A stretch of 64,000 bases of DNA from Deltaproteobacteria bacterium (GTDB lineage Bacteria; Desulfobacterota; Desulfobacteria; Desulfobacterales; Desulfatibacillaceae), in the NCBI GenBank assembly GCA_016235345.1, contig JACRLG010000028.1:64001-128000 (forward strand), written 5' to 3'. Made by a program: the position numbers and the translations under genes. Of the stretch, positions 18,429-26,623 are shown piece after piece. The notes under the pieces were generated by a model that saw nothing but the letters and a program-made list of their open reading frames with translations, was not told where the DNA came from and searched no databases. The first letter of the stretch is position 1; each line of letters begins with the position of its first letter.

Positions 18429-18457
18429 TTGACATTTTCTTCGCTGTAAATAATAAT
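18429..18457 (+). promoter_or_regulatory. Sigma-70 promoter of cydAB
   Basis: TTGACA (18429-18434), 17-bp spacer, AATAAT (18452-18457, 5 of 6 to consensus). It is about 120 bp before the cydA ATG and just after the terminator at 18361-18406. Confidence 0.65.
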
Positions 18458-18579
18458 GCGTTTCACTTTCAAAGTTAGCCCGCAAGCCGCCTTATCAGCT
18501 TCAATTCATTGCATTTCAAGACGGCTTGAAATAAAATATGACTTGTTGATTTTTACAGCCACACAACTTGGGAGGAGGA

Positions 18580-19887
18580 ATGGATACCTTACTGCTGTCC
18601 CGGCTTCAATTCGCCGTAGCCACGCTCTTTCACTTCCTGTTCGTGCCGCTCACCCTTGGCCTTTCGGTCCTGGTGGCGACCATGGAGACCCGCTACGTAA
18701 GAACCGGAAACCCCGTTTATCTCAGAATGACCAAATTCTGGGGAAAAATCTTTCTCATCAACTTCGTGGTGGGAATCGTAACGGGCATCTCCCTGGAATT
18801 CCAGTTCGGAACCAACTGGAGCCGCTATTCAATATTTGTGGGCGACATCTTCGGCTCGCTTCTGGCCATAGAGGCCACGGCGGCCTTTTTCCTGGAATCC
18901 ACCCTCATAGGCGTATGGGCCTTCGGCTGGAACAGGCTCTCCAAAAAGGCGCACGCCGCCGTGATCTGGCTCATCGCCATTGCCTCCACCGTCTCAGCCT
19001 ACTGGATTCTTGCCGCAAATTCGTGGATGCAGCATCCGGTGGGTTACGAAATAAGAAACGGACGCGCCGAACTCACCGATTTTTTCGCGGTGGTCACCAG
19101 CAAGTTCGCCGTTCTCCAGTTTCTTCACACGGTTCCGGCGGCCTACATTTTGGGCGGCTTTTTCGTCATGGGCATTTCGGCCTGGCATCTTCTGCGCAAA
19201 AACGAGACCGATTTTTTCACCCGCTCCTTCCGCACGGGCCTCGCCCTTTCCCTTGTCATGTCCCTTTTCGTGTTCGCCGAAGGGCACATGCAGGGAGCTG
19301 ACCTTGCAGAAGCGCAGCCCGCCAAAGTCGCCGCAATGGAAGGCCACTGGGAGACTTCGGAACGAGCGCCCATCTACCTTTTTTCCTGGCCCGACCAGGA
19401 AAACCAGAAAAACGCCATTGAAATTCTTCCCGTTCCGGGGCTTTTGAGCCTTCTTGCCCACCACGACATGAACGCAAGCGTAACGGGCCTGAAGGACATT
19501 CCAAGAGACGAGCAGCCGCCGGTTCTCACGGTTTCCCTCTCGTTCAAGCTCATGGTGTGCCTTGGGATATTGTTCATCCTCCAGACCCTTTACGGATTCT
19601 TCGTCAGAAACCGGCTCGCCGAGAACCCCAGGTTCCTCAAGATGATGGTATGGTCCATTCCGCTTCCCTACATCGCCTGCTCCCTTGGCTGGATCATGAC
19701 CGAAATGGGACGCCAGCCCTGGATAGTCTACGGGATGATGAAGACAAGCGACGCCCATTCGGCAACGGTTGCCGCCTCATCGGTGGGGATAACCCTTGTG
19801 GGCTTCATCCTGGTCTATTCCATACTGGGCGCGGCGGGGTTCGGGCTGATGGCCAAAACGGCGCGGAAAGGCCCTGAACCTTCTTAA
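18580..19887 (+). CDS. cydA: Cytochrome bd quinol oxidase subunit I
   Basis: A 435-residue multi-pass inner membrane protein. With CydB it oxidises quinol and reduces O2 to water, which in a sulfate-reducer-like anaerobe mainly serves O2 removal. Heme ligand region ATLFHFLFVPLTLG is at the N-terminus, the FFVMGISAWHLL region further in, the quinol-loop motif AQPAKVAAMEGHW at about 246-258, and the GRQPW signature near residue 380. Being well short of the roughly 520 residues of the E. coli protein, it has the short Q-loop. The ATG at 18580 has GGAGGAGG directly upstream, deciding against the TTG at 18568. A repeat copy lies between its stop and cydB. Confidence 0.95.
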   Translation: MDTLLLSRLQFAVATLFHFLFVPLTLGLSVLVATMETRYVRTGNPVYLRMTKFWGKIFLINFVVGIVTGISLEFQFGTNWSRYSIFVGDIFGSLLAIEATAAFFLESTLIGVWAFGWNRLSKKAHAAVIWLIAIASTVSAYWILAANSWMQHPVGYEIRNGRAELTDFFAVVTSKFAVLQFLHTVPAAYILGGFFVMGISAWHLLRKNETDFFTRSFRTGLALSLVMSLFVFAEGHMQGADLAEAQPAKVAAMEGHWETSERAPIYLFSWPDQENQKNAIEILPVPGLLSLLAHHDMNASVTGLKDIPRDEQPPVLTVSLSFKLMVCLGILFILQTLYGFFVRNRLAENPRFLKMMVWSIPLPYIACSLGWIMTEMGRQPWIVYGMMKTSDAHSATVAASSVGITLVGFILVYSILGAAGFGLMAKTARKGPEPS

Positions 19888-19889
19888 TC

Positions 19890-20010
19890 GCCTGTCCAAA
19901 AACGCGAACTTAAGTGTCAGGCTTCGTAGCGCGGGTCGGTCATATACGAACAGTATTATTCCTCCCCGCGCTTCTCGCCAACCTTAGCATTTCATCTTTT
20001 TTGATCAGGC
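19890..20010 (-). repeat. Stop-adjacent intergenic repeat, copy F (inside cydAB)
   Basis: GCCTGTCCAAAAACGCGAAC begins two bases after the cydA TAA; the other end TTTTTTGATCAGGC closes at 20010. Internal arms AGCGCGGG (19928-19935) and CCCGCGCT (19965-19972) are complementary. This copy sits between two genes that must be co-expressed, so it cannot be a complete transcription stop. Confidence 0.9.
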
Positions 20011-20089
20011 TTTATTTCCAGAAATTTTTGAGGCCTTCACGTCGCCTTAAAATTAAGCAAGCAACCATCCAATGATCGAGGGGTTCATC

Positions 20090-21115
20090 ATGGATCATTC
20101 CACCTATGCGGCAATCTGGTTTTTCCTCTGGGGACTTCTTTGGGCGGTCTATTTCGCAACGGACGGGTTCGATCTGGGGGTCGGCATGATGCTGCCCTTT
20201 CTGGGCGAAACCGAAGAGGACAAACGCGCCATGCTGAAAAGCGTGGGGCCCTTGTGGGACGGAAACGAGGTCTGGCTCATCGCAGCCGGAGGCGTCACCT
20301 TCGCGGCCTTTCCCAGGGTTTACGCCGTGATGTTTTCGTCCCTGTACCTGCCGCTCATGCTCATCCTTTTCGGGCTGATCATAAGGGGCGTTTCCTTCGA
20401 GTTCCGCGAGAAACTGGACGGCGCGGGCTGGAAAAAGCTCTGGGACGCCTGCCAGTTCACGGGAAGCCTTCTTCCGGCGCTCCTTCTTGGCGTGGCCTTC
20501 GCCAATATCTTCGCCGGGGTTCCCATAGACGGCGACGGGGCCTTCCACGGCACGATTCTCACCCTGCTTACGCCCTACGGCCTTCTTGGCGGAATCTTCT
20601 TCATCCTGATGTTCCTCCTGCACGGAAGCCTGTGGCTTTGCGCGCATACCGAGGGGGAGCTTCTGGCCAGAAGCGCAAGGACCGCAACGATCCTGTGGCC
20701 TGTAACGGTGCTGGCCTTCGCGGCCTTCGCGGCTTTAAGCTTTTTCGCAACAAACCTTTTCGCCAATTTCCTGGCCCACCCGCTTCTCCTTGCCGTACCC
20801 GCGCTTGGAGCAGCCGCTGCGGTATCGGCAATGTTTTGCCTGAAAAAGGAATTTTACTGGAGAGCCTGGTTTTCAAGCGGCCTTTTCATCATCTGCGTAA
20901 CCTTTTTCGGCATTATCGGCCTTTTCCCCGATCTCTTCCCGTCCAATATGTCGCCCGAGTTCAGCATAAGCACGGCGAACGGATCGTCATCCCTCCTTAC
21001 ACTGAAGATCATGCTGGGCGTGGCGCTCTTTTTCGTGCCCATAGTGATCCTTTACCAGGCCTGGGCCTACCGGCTCTTCAGCAAGCCCGGCCCCTCCGGG
21101 GAGGAGGGATATTGA
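20090..21115 (+). CDS. cydB: Cytochrome bd quinol oxidase subunit II
   Basis: A 341-residue partner of CydA with about eight or nine membrane segments. Family features are the N-terminal WFFLWGLLWAVYFATDGFDL and GVGMMLPFLG segments, the LWDGNEVWLIAAGGVTFAAFP region, and FPDLFPSN in the last third. The ATG at 20090 (GAGGGG seven bases upstream) is preferred over 20072. It is separated from cydA by 202 bp holding repeat copy F. A good terminator follows at 21186-21230. No cydX-like small ORF is evident after cydB. Confidence 0.95.
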   Translation: MDHSTYAAIWFFLWGLLWAVYFATDGFDLGVGMMLPFLGETEEDKRAMLKSVGPLWDGNEVWLIAAGGVTFAAFPRVYAVMFSSLYLPLMLILFGLIIRGVSFEFREKLDGAGWKKLWDACQFTGSLLPALLLGVAFANIFAGVPIDGDGAFHGTILTLLTPYGLLGGIFFILMFLLHGSLWLCAHTEGELLARSARTATILWPVTVLAFAAFAALSFFATNLFANFLAHPLLLAVPALGAAAAVSAMFCLKKEFYWRAWFSSGLFIICVTFFGIIGLFPDLFPSNMSPEFSISTANGSSSLLTLKIMLGVALFFVPIVILYQAWAYRLFSKPGPSGEEGY

Positions 21116-21185
21116 CGGTCGATGGCAAAGATCATGTTTCGCCATTTTACAACATCCTGATATCACGATAAAAACGATTCGCCCT

Positions 21186-21230
21186 GACCCCGCCTTCCCA
21201 CACTACCGGACGGCGGGGTCAATTTTTTTG
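21186..21230 (+). terminator. Terminator after cydB
   Basis: TGACCCCGCC (21185-21194) pairs with GGCGGGGTCA (21212-21221), then ATTTTTTT. Confidence 0.85.
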
Positions 21231-21337
21231 ACGGCCTTTGCGTTGACAAGCAGGCCCTTTTGGACTTACAAGCAACATACTGAACATTCCGGGGCCACGA
21301 GCCGCCCCTTGTAATTTTTGCATGTTTTAGAGGAATT

Positions 21338-22108
21338 ATGGAACTGCGCACCGGCCTTGTTGTAAACGGAAGAAGCTGCCCCTACGAACCCGGCGAAACC
21401 ATCCTGTACGCCGCAGAACGCGCCGGAATCGAAATCCCCACCCTCTGCCATTTTCCCAGAGTCGCCTCCCCGGGAACCTGCGGCGTGTGCGTGGTGGAGA
21501 TAAAGGGAAGGCAAGGCCTTGTCCCGGCCTGCTCCACCAAGGCCGCGCCCGGAATGGAGGTTTTCACGGAATCGGCCCGCGTGGTGGAAGCAAGGCGGGA
21601 GGTCATCTCGGCCATGCTCGCTACGGGCAACCACAACTGCGCGGCCCGTGGTGCGGACGACGGCAACTGGGCGGATTTCCAGCTCTCGGTCCAAAAATCC
21701 GAGGGCGACATAAGGCTCTGCCCGGCCTGGGGCGACTGCCGCCTCCAGGACCTCGCCTACCGCTACCAGGCAAACCCCGGCGGAGGCCCCCAGGTATTGC
21801 GGATAATGCCTGTAATGCCCGAAAACCCTTTTTTCAGGAGGGATTATACAAGGTGCATACGTTGCGGGCGCTGCGTCACGGCCTGCAACATGGTCCAGGT
21901 CAACATGGCCCTTGAATTCGATTTTTCCGCGCACAACACCGGTTCGGAAAAGGATTTCCCAATTCCCAACGAGTTGTGCGTGCATTGCGGCGAATGCGTC
22001 CAGGCCTGCCCGGTTGGCGCCCTGGTTTACGCGCAAGGCCGCATCGAGAAAACCGGCCCCAGGCGCAAGCGCTCCCCTGCCGCAGAAGCCGTTGAAGCGA
22101 GAGCCTGA
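21338..22108 (+). CDS. NuoG/HoxU-like iron-sulfur electron-transfer protein
   Basis: 256 residues. An N-terminal plant-type [2Fe-2S] domain has Cys in IPTLCHFPRVASPGTCGVCV and VPACSTKAA. A NuoG-type His/Cys region follows (GNHNCAARG ... IRLCPAWGDCRLQDLAYRYQ). Two C-terminal 4Fe-4S motifs are CIRCGRCVTACNMVQ and CVHCGECVQACPVGAL. This is the layout of HoxU, NuoG N-termini and the diaphorase subunits of NAD-linked hydrogenases and formate dehydrogenases. No hydrogenase, formate dehydrogenase or NuoEF gene is adjacent, so it is an orphan whose partner is unknown. It is framed by terminators on both sides and appears monocistronic. Confidence 0.8.
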   Translation: MELRTGLVVNGRSCPYEPGETILYAAERAGIEIPTLCHFPRVASPGTCGVCVVEIKGRQGLVPACSTKAAPGMEVFTESARVVEARREVISAMLATGNHNCAARGADDGNWADFQLSVQKSEGDIRLCPAWGDCRLQDLAYRYQANPGGGPQVLRIMPVMPENPFFRRDYTRCIRCGRCVTACNMVQVNMALEFDFSAHNTGSEKDFPIPNELCVHCGECVQACPVGALVYAQGRIEKTGPRRKRSPAAEAVEARA

Positions 22109-22111
22109 TTT

Positions 22112-22141
22112 CGGAAAGGCTGTAACCTTTCCGGCTTTTTT
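22112..22141 (+). terminator. Terminator after the iron-sulfur protein gene
   Basis: CGGAAAGG, short loop, CCTTTCCG, then GCTTTTTT. Confidence 0.8.
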
Positions 22142-22237
22142 AAGGACTCATCCCCAAAGGGGCTGCTTGGGGGCCGGAATCACCGGCAACAGTTTCCAAC
22201 CTCAAACAAATCAAAAACAACGGGCCGAGGAAAATAA

Positions 22238-23305
22238 ATGAAAAGGTCTTCACGCCTTGCGGGTATCCTTTTGCTCCAGGCGCTCATCGCTCTGTCGGCT
22301 GTTTCAGCGGCTGCGGCGGCCAATCCCGGCCCCGCCAAAGTCGGCCCCAAATATCTCTGGAACTTCGCCACCATCGTCCCCAAGGGCATGGGATGGGTGC
22401 AGCAGTATGAAAAGCTCGTCGCGCCCACCCTGGACCAGATCAGCAACCAGGAATTGAAGCTCAAGATTCACTGGGGCGGATCCCAGGGCAAGGACGAAGA
22501 TGTCATAAAAAAGATCAGGGCCGGCAAACTCCAGGGCGCGGGGCTCGACGCGCGCGGAACAGTAATGGCGGTGAAGGAATTATCCGTCCTTGAACTGCCC
22601 TTTCTTTTCAACGGCTACGAGGAGGTTGATTACGTGCGCGGCAAGATGCACACAACCTTCGACAAATACGCCGAAAAAAGCGGGTTCTGCCTGGGCCTTT
22701 GGATAGACCAGGATTTCGACCAGCTTTATTCCTCGAAATACGACTTTTCCGATCCCAAACATTTCGCCCAGGCCCGCTTCGCCAACTGGTGCGGGGACCT
22801 GGAAAAAAGGGTGCTGGAAAACGTGGGCGGCCCCGGCTCCACGGTGCCCGCCGACATCAACACCTTCATATCCATGATCAGCAAGGGAACAGCTGATTCC
22901 GCCGTGGCCCCGGCCCTGTGGGTCGTGGGCACCCAGCTTTTTTCGGTCTTCACCAGCGTAAACCCGGTGAAGATCCGCTACAGCCCCGGCTCGGTCCTTA
23001 TCGGCAAAAAAGCCTGGGACGAACTTCCAGACGAATACCGCAAGCGCTTCATGGAAAAAAGGACCGGGCTTGAGACCACCATAAACCAGGCGGTTCGCCT
23101 GGACAACAGGAAGGCCCTGGCTGCGATGGTGCGCTACGGGGTGAAGCTGGCTTCGGTGAGCGATGCCAATGTGGCGACCCTCAAGGAAAAGACCCGGAAG
23201 ATTTACGGCGAAATGGCTGACAGCGCCTACCCCAGGCAGCTTCTGGAAGAGGTGAGCGCCAAACTTGCCGAGTTTCGCAGGCAGAAGCCGGGCAAGGCGG
23301 CCTGA
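22238..23305 (+). CDS. TRAP-transporter-type periplasmic solute-binding protein (DctP family)
   Basis: 355 residues with a signal peptide (residues 1 to about 28, hydrophobic core ILLLQALIALSAVSAAAA). The mature part has the DctP pattern: KYLWNFATIVPKGMGWVQQY, then DEDVIKKIRAGKLQGAGL, LSVLELPFLFNGYEEVDYVR, and the signature stretch with RFANWCGDLEK (usually an Arg-containing carboxylate site) and ADINTFISMISKGTADSAV. DctP proteins bind organic acids for the DctQM sodium symporter. No dctQ or dctM gene is adjacent, so it is an orphan; the ligand is unknown. The GTPase gene follows after 27 bp and may be co-transcribed. Confidence 0.8.
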   Translation: MKRSSRLAGILLLQALIALSAVSAAAAANPGPAKVGPKYLWNFATIVPKGMGWVQQYEKLVAPTLDQISNQELKLKIHWGGSQGKDEDVIKKIRAGKLQGAGLDARGTVMAVKELSVLELPFLFNGYEEVDYVRGKMHTTFDKYAEKSGFCLGLWIDQDFDQLYSSKYDFSDPKHFAQARFANWCGDLEKRVLENVGGPGSTVPADINTFISMISKGTADSAVAPALWVVGTQLFSVFTSVNPVKIRYSPGSVLIGKKAWDELPDEYRKRFMEKRTGLETTINQAVRLDNRKALAAMVRYGVKLASVSDANVATLKEKTRKIYGEMADSAYPRQLLEEVSAKLAEFRRQKPGKAA

Positions 23306-23332
23306 CGCGTAAATGAAAGCCGGTGCGCCAAA

Positions 23333-24400
23333 ATGAGCTCAGACGAATCGATAACGGAAAGCGTTGCCCGCCTGAAAAAACAGATAGAGGCGAGCGAGGC
23401 TGTCACCGTCTCAATCGCCCTTTTCGGGCGCACGGGCGCGGGCAAGTCCTCCCTCATCAACCGGCTGATGGGCAAGAACCTTGCCAGGGTGGGAGCTTCC
23501 ACGGACACCACCGTCGATGCGTCCACCTTTCAGTGGAACGGCGTCCACCTTGTCGACCTTCCGGGCTTCGACACGGCGAGGTTCCCCAAGGAAACCTTCT
23601 GGGAGCGCTTCAACCTCGATTCCTTCGACATCTTCCTGTGCGTCTTTTCCGACAAGTTCGGCTCGGCGGAAAGCGACTTTTTTCTCAAGCTGCGCCAGAA
23701 GAAGCGCACCTGCCTCTTTGTCCGCAACAAGGCCGACCAGGTTTGCGACACCAGCGGGGAGCGCTCCACCAACGAGCTTTATGGCGAAATCGAAAAGGAC
23801 GTGGCGCGCCAGGTGCTGGAGCCCACCCGTGTGCATTTCACGAGCTGCGCCACGGGAGCCGGCCTTGCGGAACTTTCCGACGCCATTTCAAAGGCCCTCC
23901 CCAAAGCCAAGCAGGAGCGCTGGATTGAAAGCGCCAAAGCCTACAGCCGGGAATTTCTGGCCGCCAAGGAGGAGCTTTGCAAAAAAAAAGTCCGCCTCTA
24001 CGCGGGCCTTTGCGCGGCGAACGCGATTAACCCGGTTCCCGGGGTGGACGTGGCAGTGGACCTTTCGATCCTCGTAGCCATGATGAAGGCCATCAGAAAC
24101 GCCTACGGGCTTTCCGACCAGAGCATCCTGAAGGCCAAGGAACTGGGCATCCCGGCAATCGCCCAGCTGGCCAACAACGTCGTGCGCTACGGAACCCGCG
24201 AGGGCGCGGTCTATCTTCTCCAGAGGTTCATGGGCCGCGAGATCACCAAGGAGGTGGCCAAGTACATCCCCCTCGTTGGCCAGATCGTGGCGGCCAGCGC
24301 CGGTTTCGGTATCACCCTCCAGGCGGGCGGGACCTATCTTGCCGACTGCCACGGGATAGCCGGAGAAATACTTTCCAGGGAGCTCGCCTTCCGGGCCTGA
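23333..24400 (+). CDS. IRG-like GTPase with C-terminal membrane-associating domain
   Basis: 355 residues. The P-loop GRTGAGKSSLINRLMG (about 32-47), Thr of G2 in STDTTVDAST, G3 DLPGFDTARF and G4 NKAD (in LFVRNKADQVCD) define an Era-like GTPase. The C-terminal half, from KKVRLYAGLCAANAINPVPG, has amphipathic and hydrophobic helices resembling the DUF697-type domains of bacterial interferon-inducible-GTPase-like proteins. The family is linked to membrane remodelling or stress in general, but no substrate can be named. It lies 27 bp after the TRAP-type binding protein on the same strand; the link is positional only. No strong Shine-Dalgarno is seen at the ATG. Confidence 0.75.
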   Translation: MSSDESITESVARLKKQIEASEAVTVSIALFGRTGAGKSSLINRLMGKNLARVGASTDTTVDASTFQWNGVHLVDLPGFDTARFPKETFWERFNLDSFDIFLCVFSDKFGSAESDFFLKLRQKKRTCLFVRNKADQVCDTSGERSTNELYGEIEKDVARQVLEPTRVHFTSCATGAGLAELSDAISKALPKAKQERWIESAKAYSREFLAAKEELCKKKVRLYAGLCAANAINPVPGVDVAVDLSILVAMMKAIRNAYGLSDQSILKAKELGIPAIAQLANNVVRYGTREGAVYLLQRFMGREITKEVAKYIPLVGQIVAASAGFGITLQAGGTYLADCHGIAGEILSRELAFRA

Positions 24401-24584
24401 CGCCCGCCTTGTTTTCAATTCCTGTTGTCAACGCTTGATTTTTACCCGATGCCATGATAAGAAACAGTTGTTTTCCGAAAAACAACCGTGCCGTACTCTT
24501 AGCGGATCACTGCAGGGCGACAATTATCAAAGCCCGTCAGCCTGTGCGACCAATGCTCAACCACAACCAATGGAAGGGGGAAAG

Positions 24585-25391
24585 ATGAAGCTTTCTCGTA
24601 TCGTTTTGGTTCTTTTAGTCCTGGCCCTGGCGGCGGCTCCCGCCCTGGCGGCTGAAAAAACCTTCGGCTTGGGTCTTCAGTTCGATACCGGAGCCAGGGA
24701 CATGGCTTTTGACGATTTCACCACATCTTTGGGCAAGCTTACCAGCGACGAAATAACCCAGATGGACAAGTTCTACGACTACAAGGAGACCTATCACTCC
24801 CTGGCCCTCCTTGGAACCTGGAACATCAACAGCAATTTCACCGCCAGGGCGATTCTGGGCCTTTCCGACTACGAGCTCAAAGGCGATTATTTCGGCGACC
24901 AGTCCAACGCCTTCGTGGGCTTCAAGATGAGCGACGACTATTCCGACTTCATCTACGGCCTGGAGCTCGATTTCAAGGGCCCCATCACTGACAGTTGGGC
25001 CGTGGGCCTCTCCCTTGCCGGAAAAGCCATCAGCTACCGCGACGGCTCTTATTCGGTCAACGGAACCCAGGTTCTTCCCGGCGGAGCGGTCACCAGGGTC
25101 GACGTAGACACCCAGAAGTGGGCCATCGAATTCTTCCCCCGCGTGGTCTATACCGGCAAAAAGGTTGACCTCTACATCGGCCCCACCTACACCATGGCCA
25201 ATGCCGAGATGGAAGTCCGCCAGTACACCACCGCAGGCGTGACCACCAGCACCCTCACCCTTAACGAGGAAGAGCCCTGGGCCGTCCGGGTCGGCGTCTG
25301 CCTGCCCCTGGGCCAGAACATCAAGACCGACATCGCCGTCAACTTTCTTGGCACCACCGGAGCCACGATTTCCGCATCTTACGGATTCTAA
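24585..25391 (+). CDS. Outer-membrane beta-barrel protein
   Basis: 268 residues. The signal peptide is MKLSRIVLVLLVLALAAAPA with cleavage after ALA. The mature protein alternates polar and aromatic/hydrophobic residues over many short strands (for example WAIEFFPRVVYTGKKVDLYI and GPTYTMANAEMEV) and ends in ISASYGF. A terminal Phe is the signature for BAM-dependent outer-membrane insertion. Length suggests an 8- to 12-stranded barrel of the OmpW/opacity-like class. The ATG at 24585 has GGAAGGGGG upstream, which decides it over an in-frame ATG at 24435. It appears monocistronic. Function is unknown. Confidence 0.75.
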   Translation: MKLSRIVLVLLVLALAAAPALAAEKTFGLGLQFDTGARDMAFDDFTTSLGKLTSDEITQMDKFYDYKETYHSLALLGTWNINSNFTARAILGLSDYELKGDYFGDQSNAFVGFKMSDDYSDFIYGLELDFKGPITDSWAVGLSLAGKAISYRDGSYSVNGTQVLPGGAVTRVDVDTQKWAIEFFPRVVYTGKKVDLYIGPTYTMANAEMEVRQYTTAGVTTSTLTLNEEEPWAVRVGVCLPLGQNIKTDIAVNFLGTTGATISASYGF

Positions 25392-25438
25392 GCCCCACCG
25401 AAAAACATGATAGCCTGTTGAAAAAGGCAAGATGTGAA

Positions 25439-25552
25439 GCCTGGATAAAAACGATGAACACGGCGCGCAAAAAGCCAATGAGTAAGCGTACTTATGGTAC
25501 GTGACGGAATTGGCTTTGAAGCGCAACACAGCAGTTCGCGTTTTTAGACAGG
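25439..25552 (+). repeat. Stop-adjacent intergenic repeat family, copy G
   Basis: A 114-bp copy with canonical ends (GCCTGGATAAAAACGATG and CGCGTTTTTAGACAGG). Internal arms AAAGCCAAT (25471-25479) and ATTGGCTTT (25509-25517) pair perfectly. It lies between two convergent genes, 74 bp from the nearer stop on the side of its gene-facing end; a terminator intervenes. Confidence 0.9.
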
Positions 25553-25570
25553 TGGATAGGGCTTCACATA

Positions 25571-25603
25571 AAAGCCTCCCCCGATTCCGGGGGAGGCTTT
25601 TTT
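25571..25603. terminator. Bidirectional terminator between convergent genes
   Basis: AAAAGCCTCCCCC, GATT loop region, GGGGGAGGCTTTTTT: a near-perfect stem flanked by A and T tracts. Confidence 0.85.
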
Positions 25604-25626
25604 ATCACCGCAGATTTCCCGCTTCG

Positions 25627-26613
25627 TCACCCGAAAAGCCCCATTATCGCCCGCACCACGCCGCCCTTCGAGGGAAAATACGCGGCCTCGAGGGTCGGGC
25701 TTGCGGGAACCGAAAGATCGGGGATGCCAATGCGCAACGGCGGGGCCAGGAAGGCCCCGAAGGCTGCCTCCGCCACCCTTGCGACCAGTTCAGCGGCAAG
25801 CCCGCCTGCGGGATAGCCCGTATCCATGACGACGAGCCTTCCGGTGCGCCTCACGGATTCAGCCACAAGTGCCGCGTCAAGGGGTTTCGCCGACCGAAGG
25901 TCGACGACTTCGGCCTCTATGCCTTTTTCCTTCAGTGTCTCAGCCGCTCCAAGGGCCATGACCACAGCAGAGGAAACCGCCGCAAGGGTCACGTGGCGGC
26001 CAGCCCGCCTTATGATTCCCCGCCCGATGGGCGTAAAATACGGCCCTTCGGGAACCGGGCCCGTGAGCCTGAAATTGTCCCGGTGATCGAAAACCATAAC
26101 CGGGCCGGGGTCGGCAAGGGCAGCGAGCATCAGTCCCTTGGCGTCGCCGGGGCTTGACGGCAGCACCACCTTCAGGCCCGGAACGTGCAGAAAAAGGCCG
26201 TGAAGGGCCTGGGAATGCTGGGCCGCAGCCCCCCACCCGCGACCCGTGCAGGCCCAGACCACCAGGGGAACCTTTCCGGCCCTGCCGCCGTACATTTGGG
26301 TCCACTTGGCCGCATGGTTCGCTATCTGGTCCATTGCAAGAAGCAGGAAATCCGGGCGGTTGTGCATGTAAACGGGCTTCAGGCCACAGATGGCGGCTCC
26401 CGTCGCAACGCCCGCAAGCGCCGCCTCGCTTAGGGGTGTGTCGAAAACCCGGTCAGGGCCGAAGCGCCCGGAAAGCCCCGAAGTTGTCCCAAACATGGCC
26501 CACGGGTCATCCACACCCTGGCCCATGACGAAAACCGACGGATCGGCCTCCATTGCCTGGAAAAGGGCCTCGCGTATCGCTTCGGGGTAGGTGAGTATTC
26601 TGGATTCGGACAC
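25627..26613 (-). CDS. 2-oxoacid dehydrogenase-type E1 beta subunit (TPP-dependent)
   Basis: 328 residues from a GTG at 26613 (AAGGGG upstream); the longer frame from 26682 overlaps the preceding gene and is rejected. It is the transketolase-like beta subunit: ILTYPEAIREALFQAMEADP, VFVMGQGVDDPWAMFGTT, FDTPLSEAALAGVATGAAICG, and the C-terminal VVDLRSAKPLDAALVAESV, RLVVMDTGYPAGG are family landmarks. With the alpha subunit it would decarboxylate a 2-oxoacid using thiamine pyrophosphate. It lies 10 bp after the alpha gene. No E2 lipoyl acyltransferase or E3 follows; the operon's other genes are for NDP-sugars. Substrate is unknown. Confidence 0.85.
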   Translation of the reverse strand: MSESRILTYPEAIREALFQAMEADPSVFVMGQGVDDPWAMFGTTSGLSGRFGPDRVFDTPLSEAALAGVATGAAICGLKPVYMHNRPDFLLLAMDQIANHAAKWTQMYGGRAGKVPLVVWACTGRGWGAAAQHSQALHGLFLHVPGLKVVLPSSPGDAKGLMLAALADPGPVMVFDHRDNFRLTGPVPEGPYFTPIGRGIIRRAGRHVTLAAVSSAVVMALGAAETLKEKGIEAEVVDLRSAKPLDAALVAESVRRTGRLVVMDTGYPAGGLAAELVARVAEAAFGAFLAPPLRIGIPDLSVPASPTLEAAYFPSKGGVVRAIMGLFG

Positions 26614-26623
26614 CTTTGGCCCC

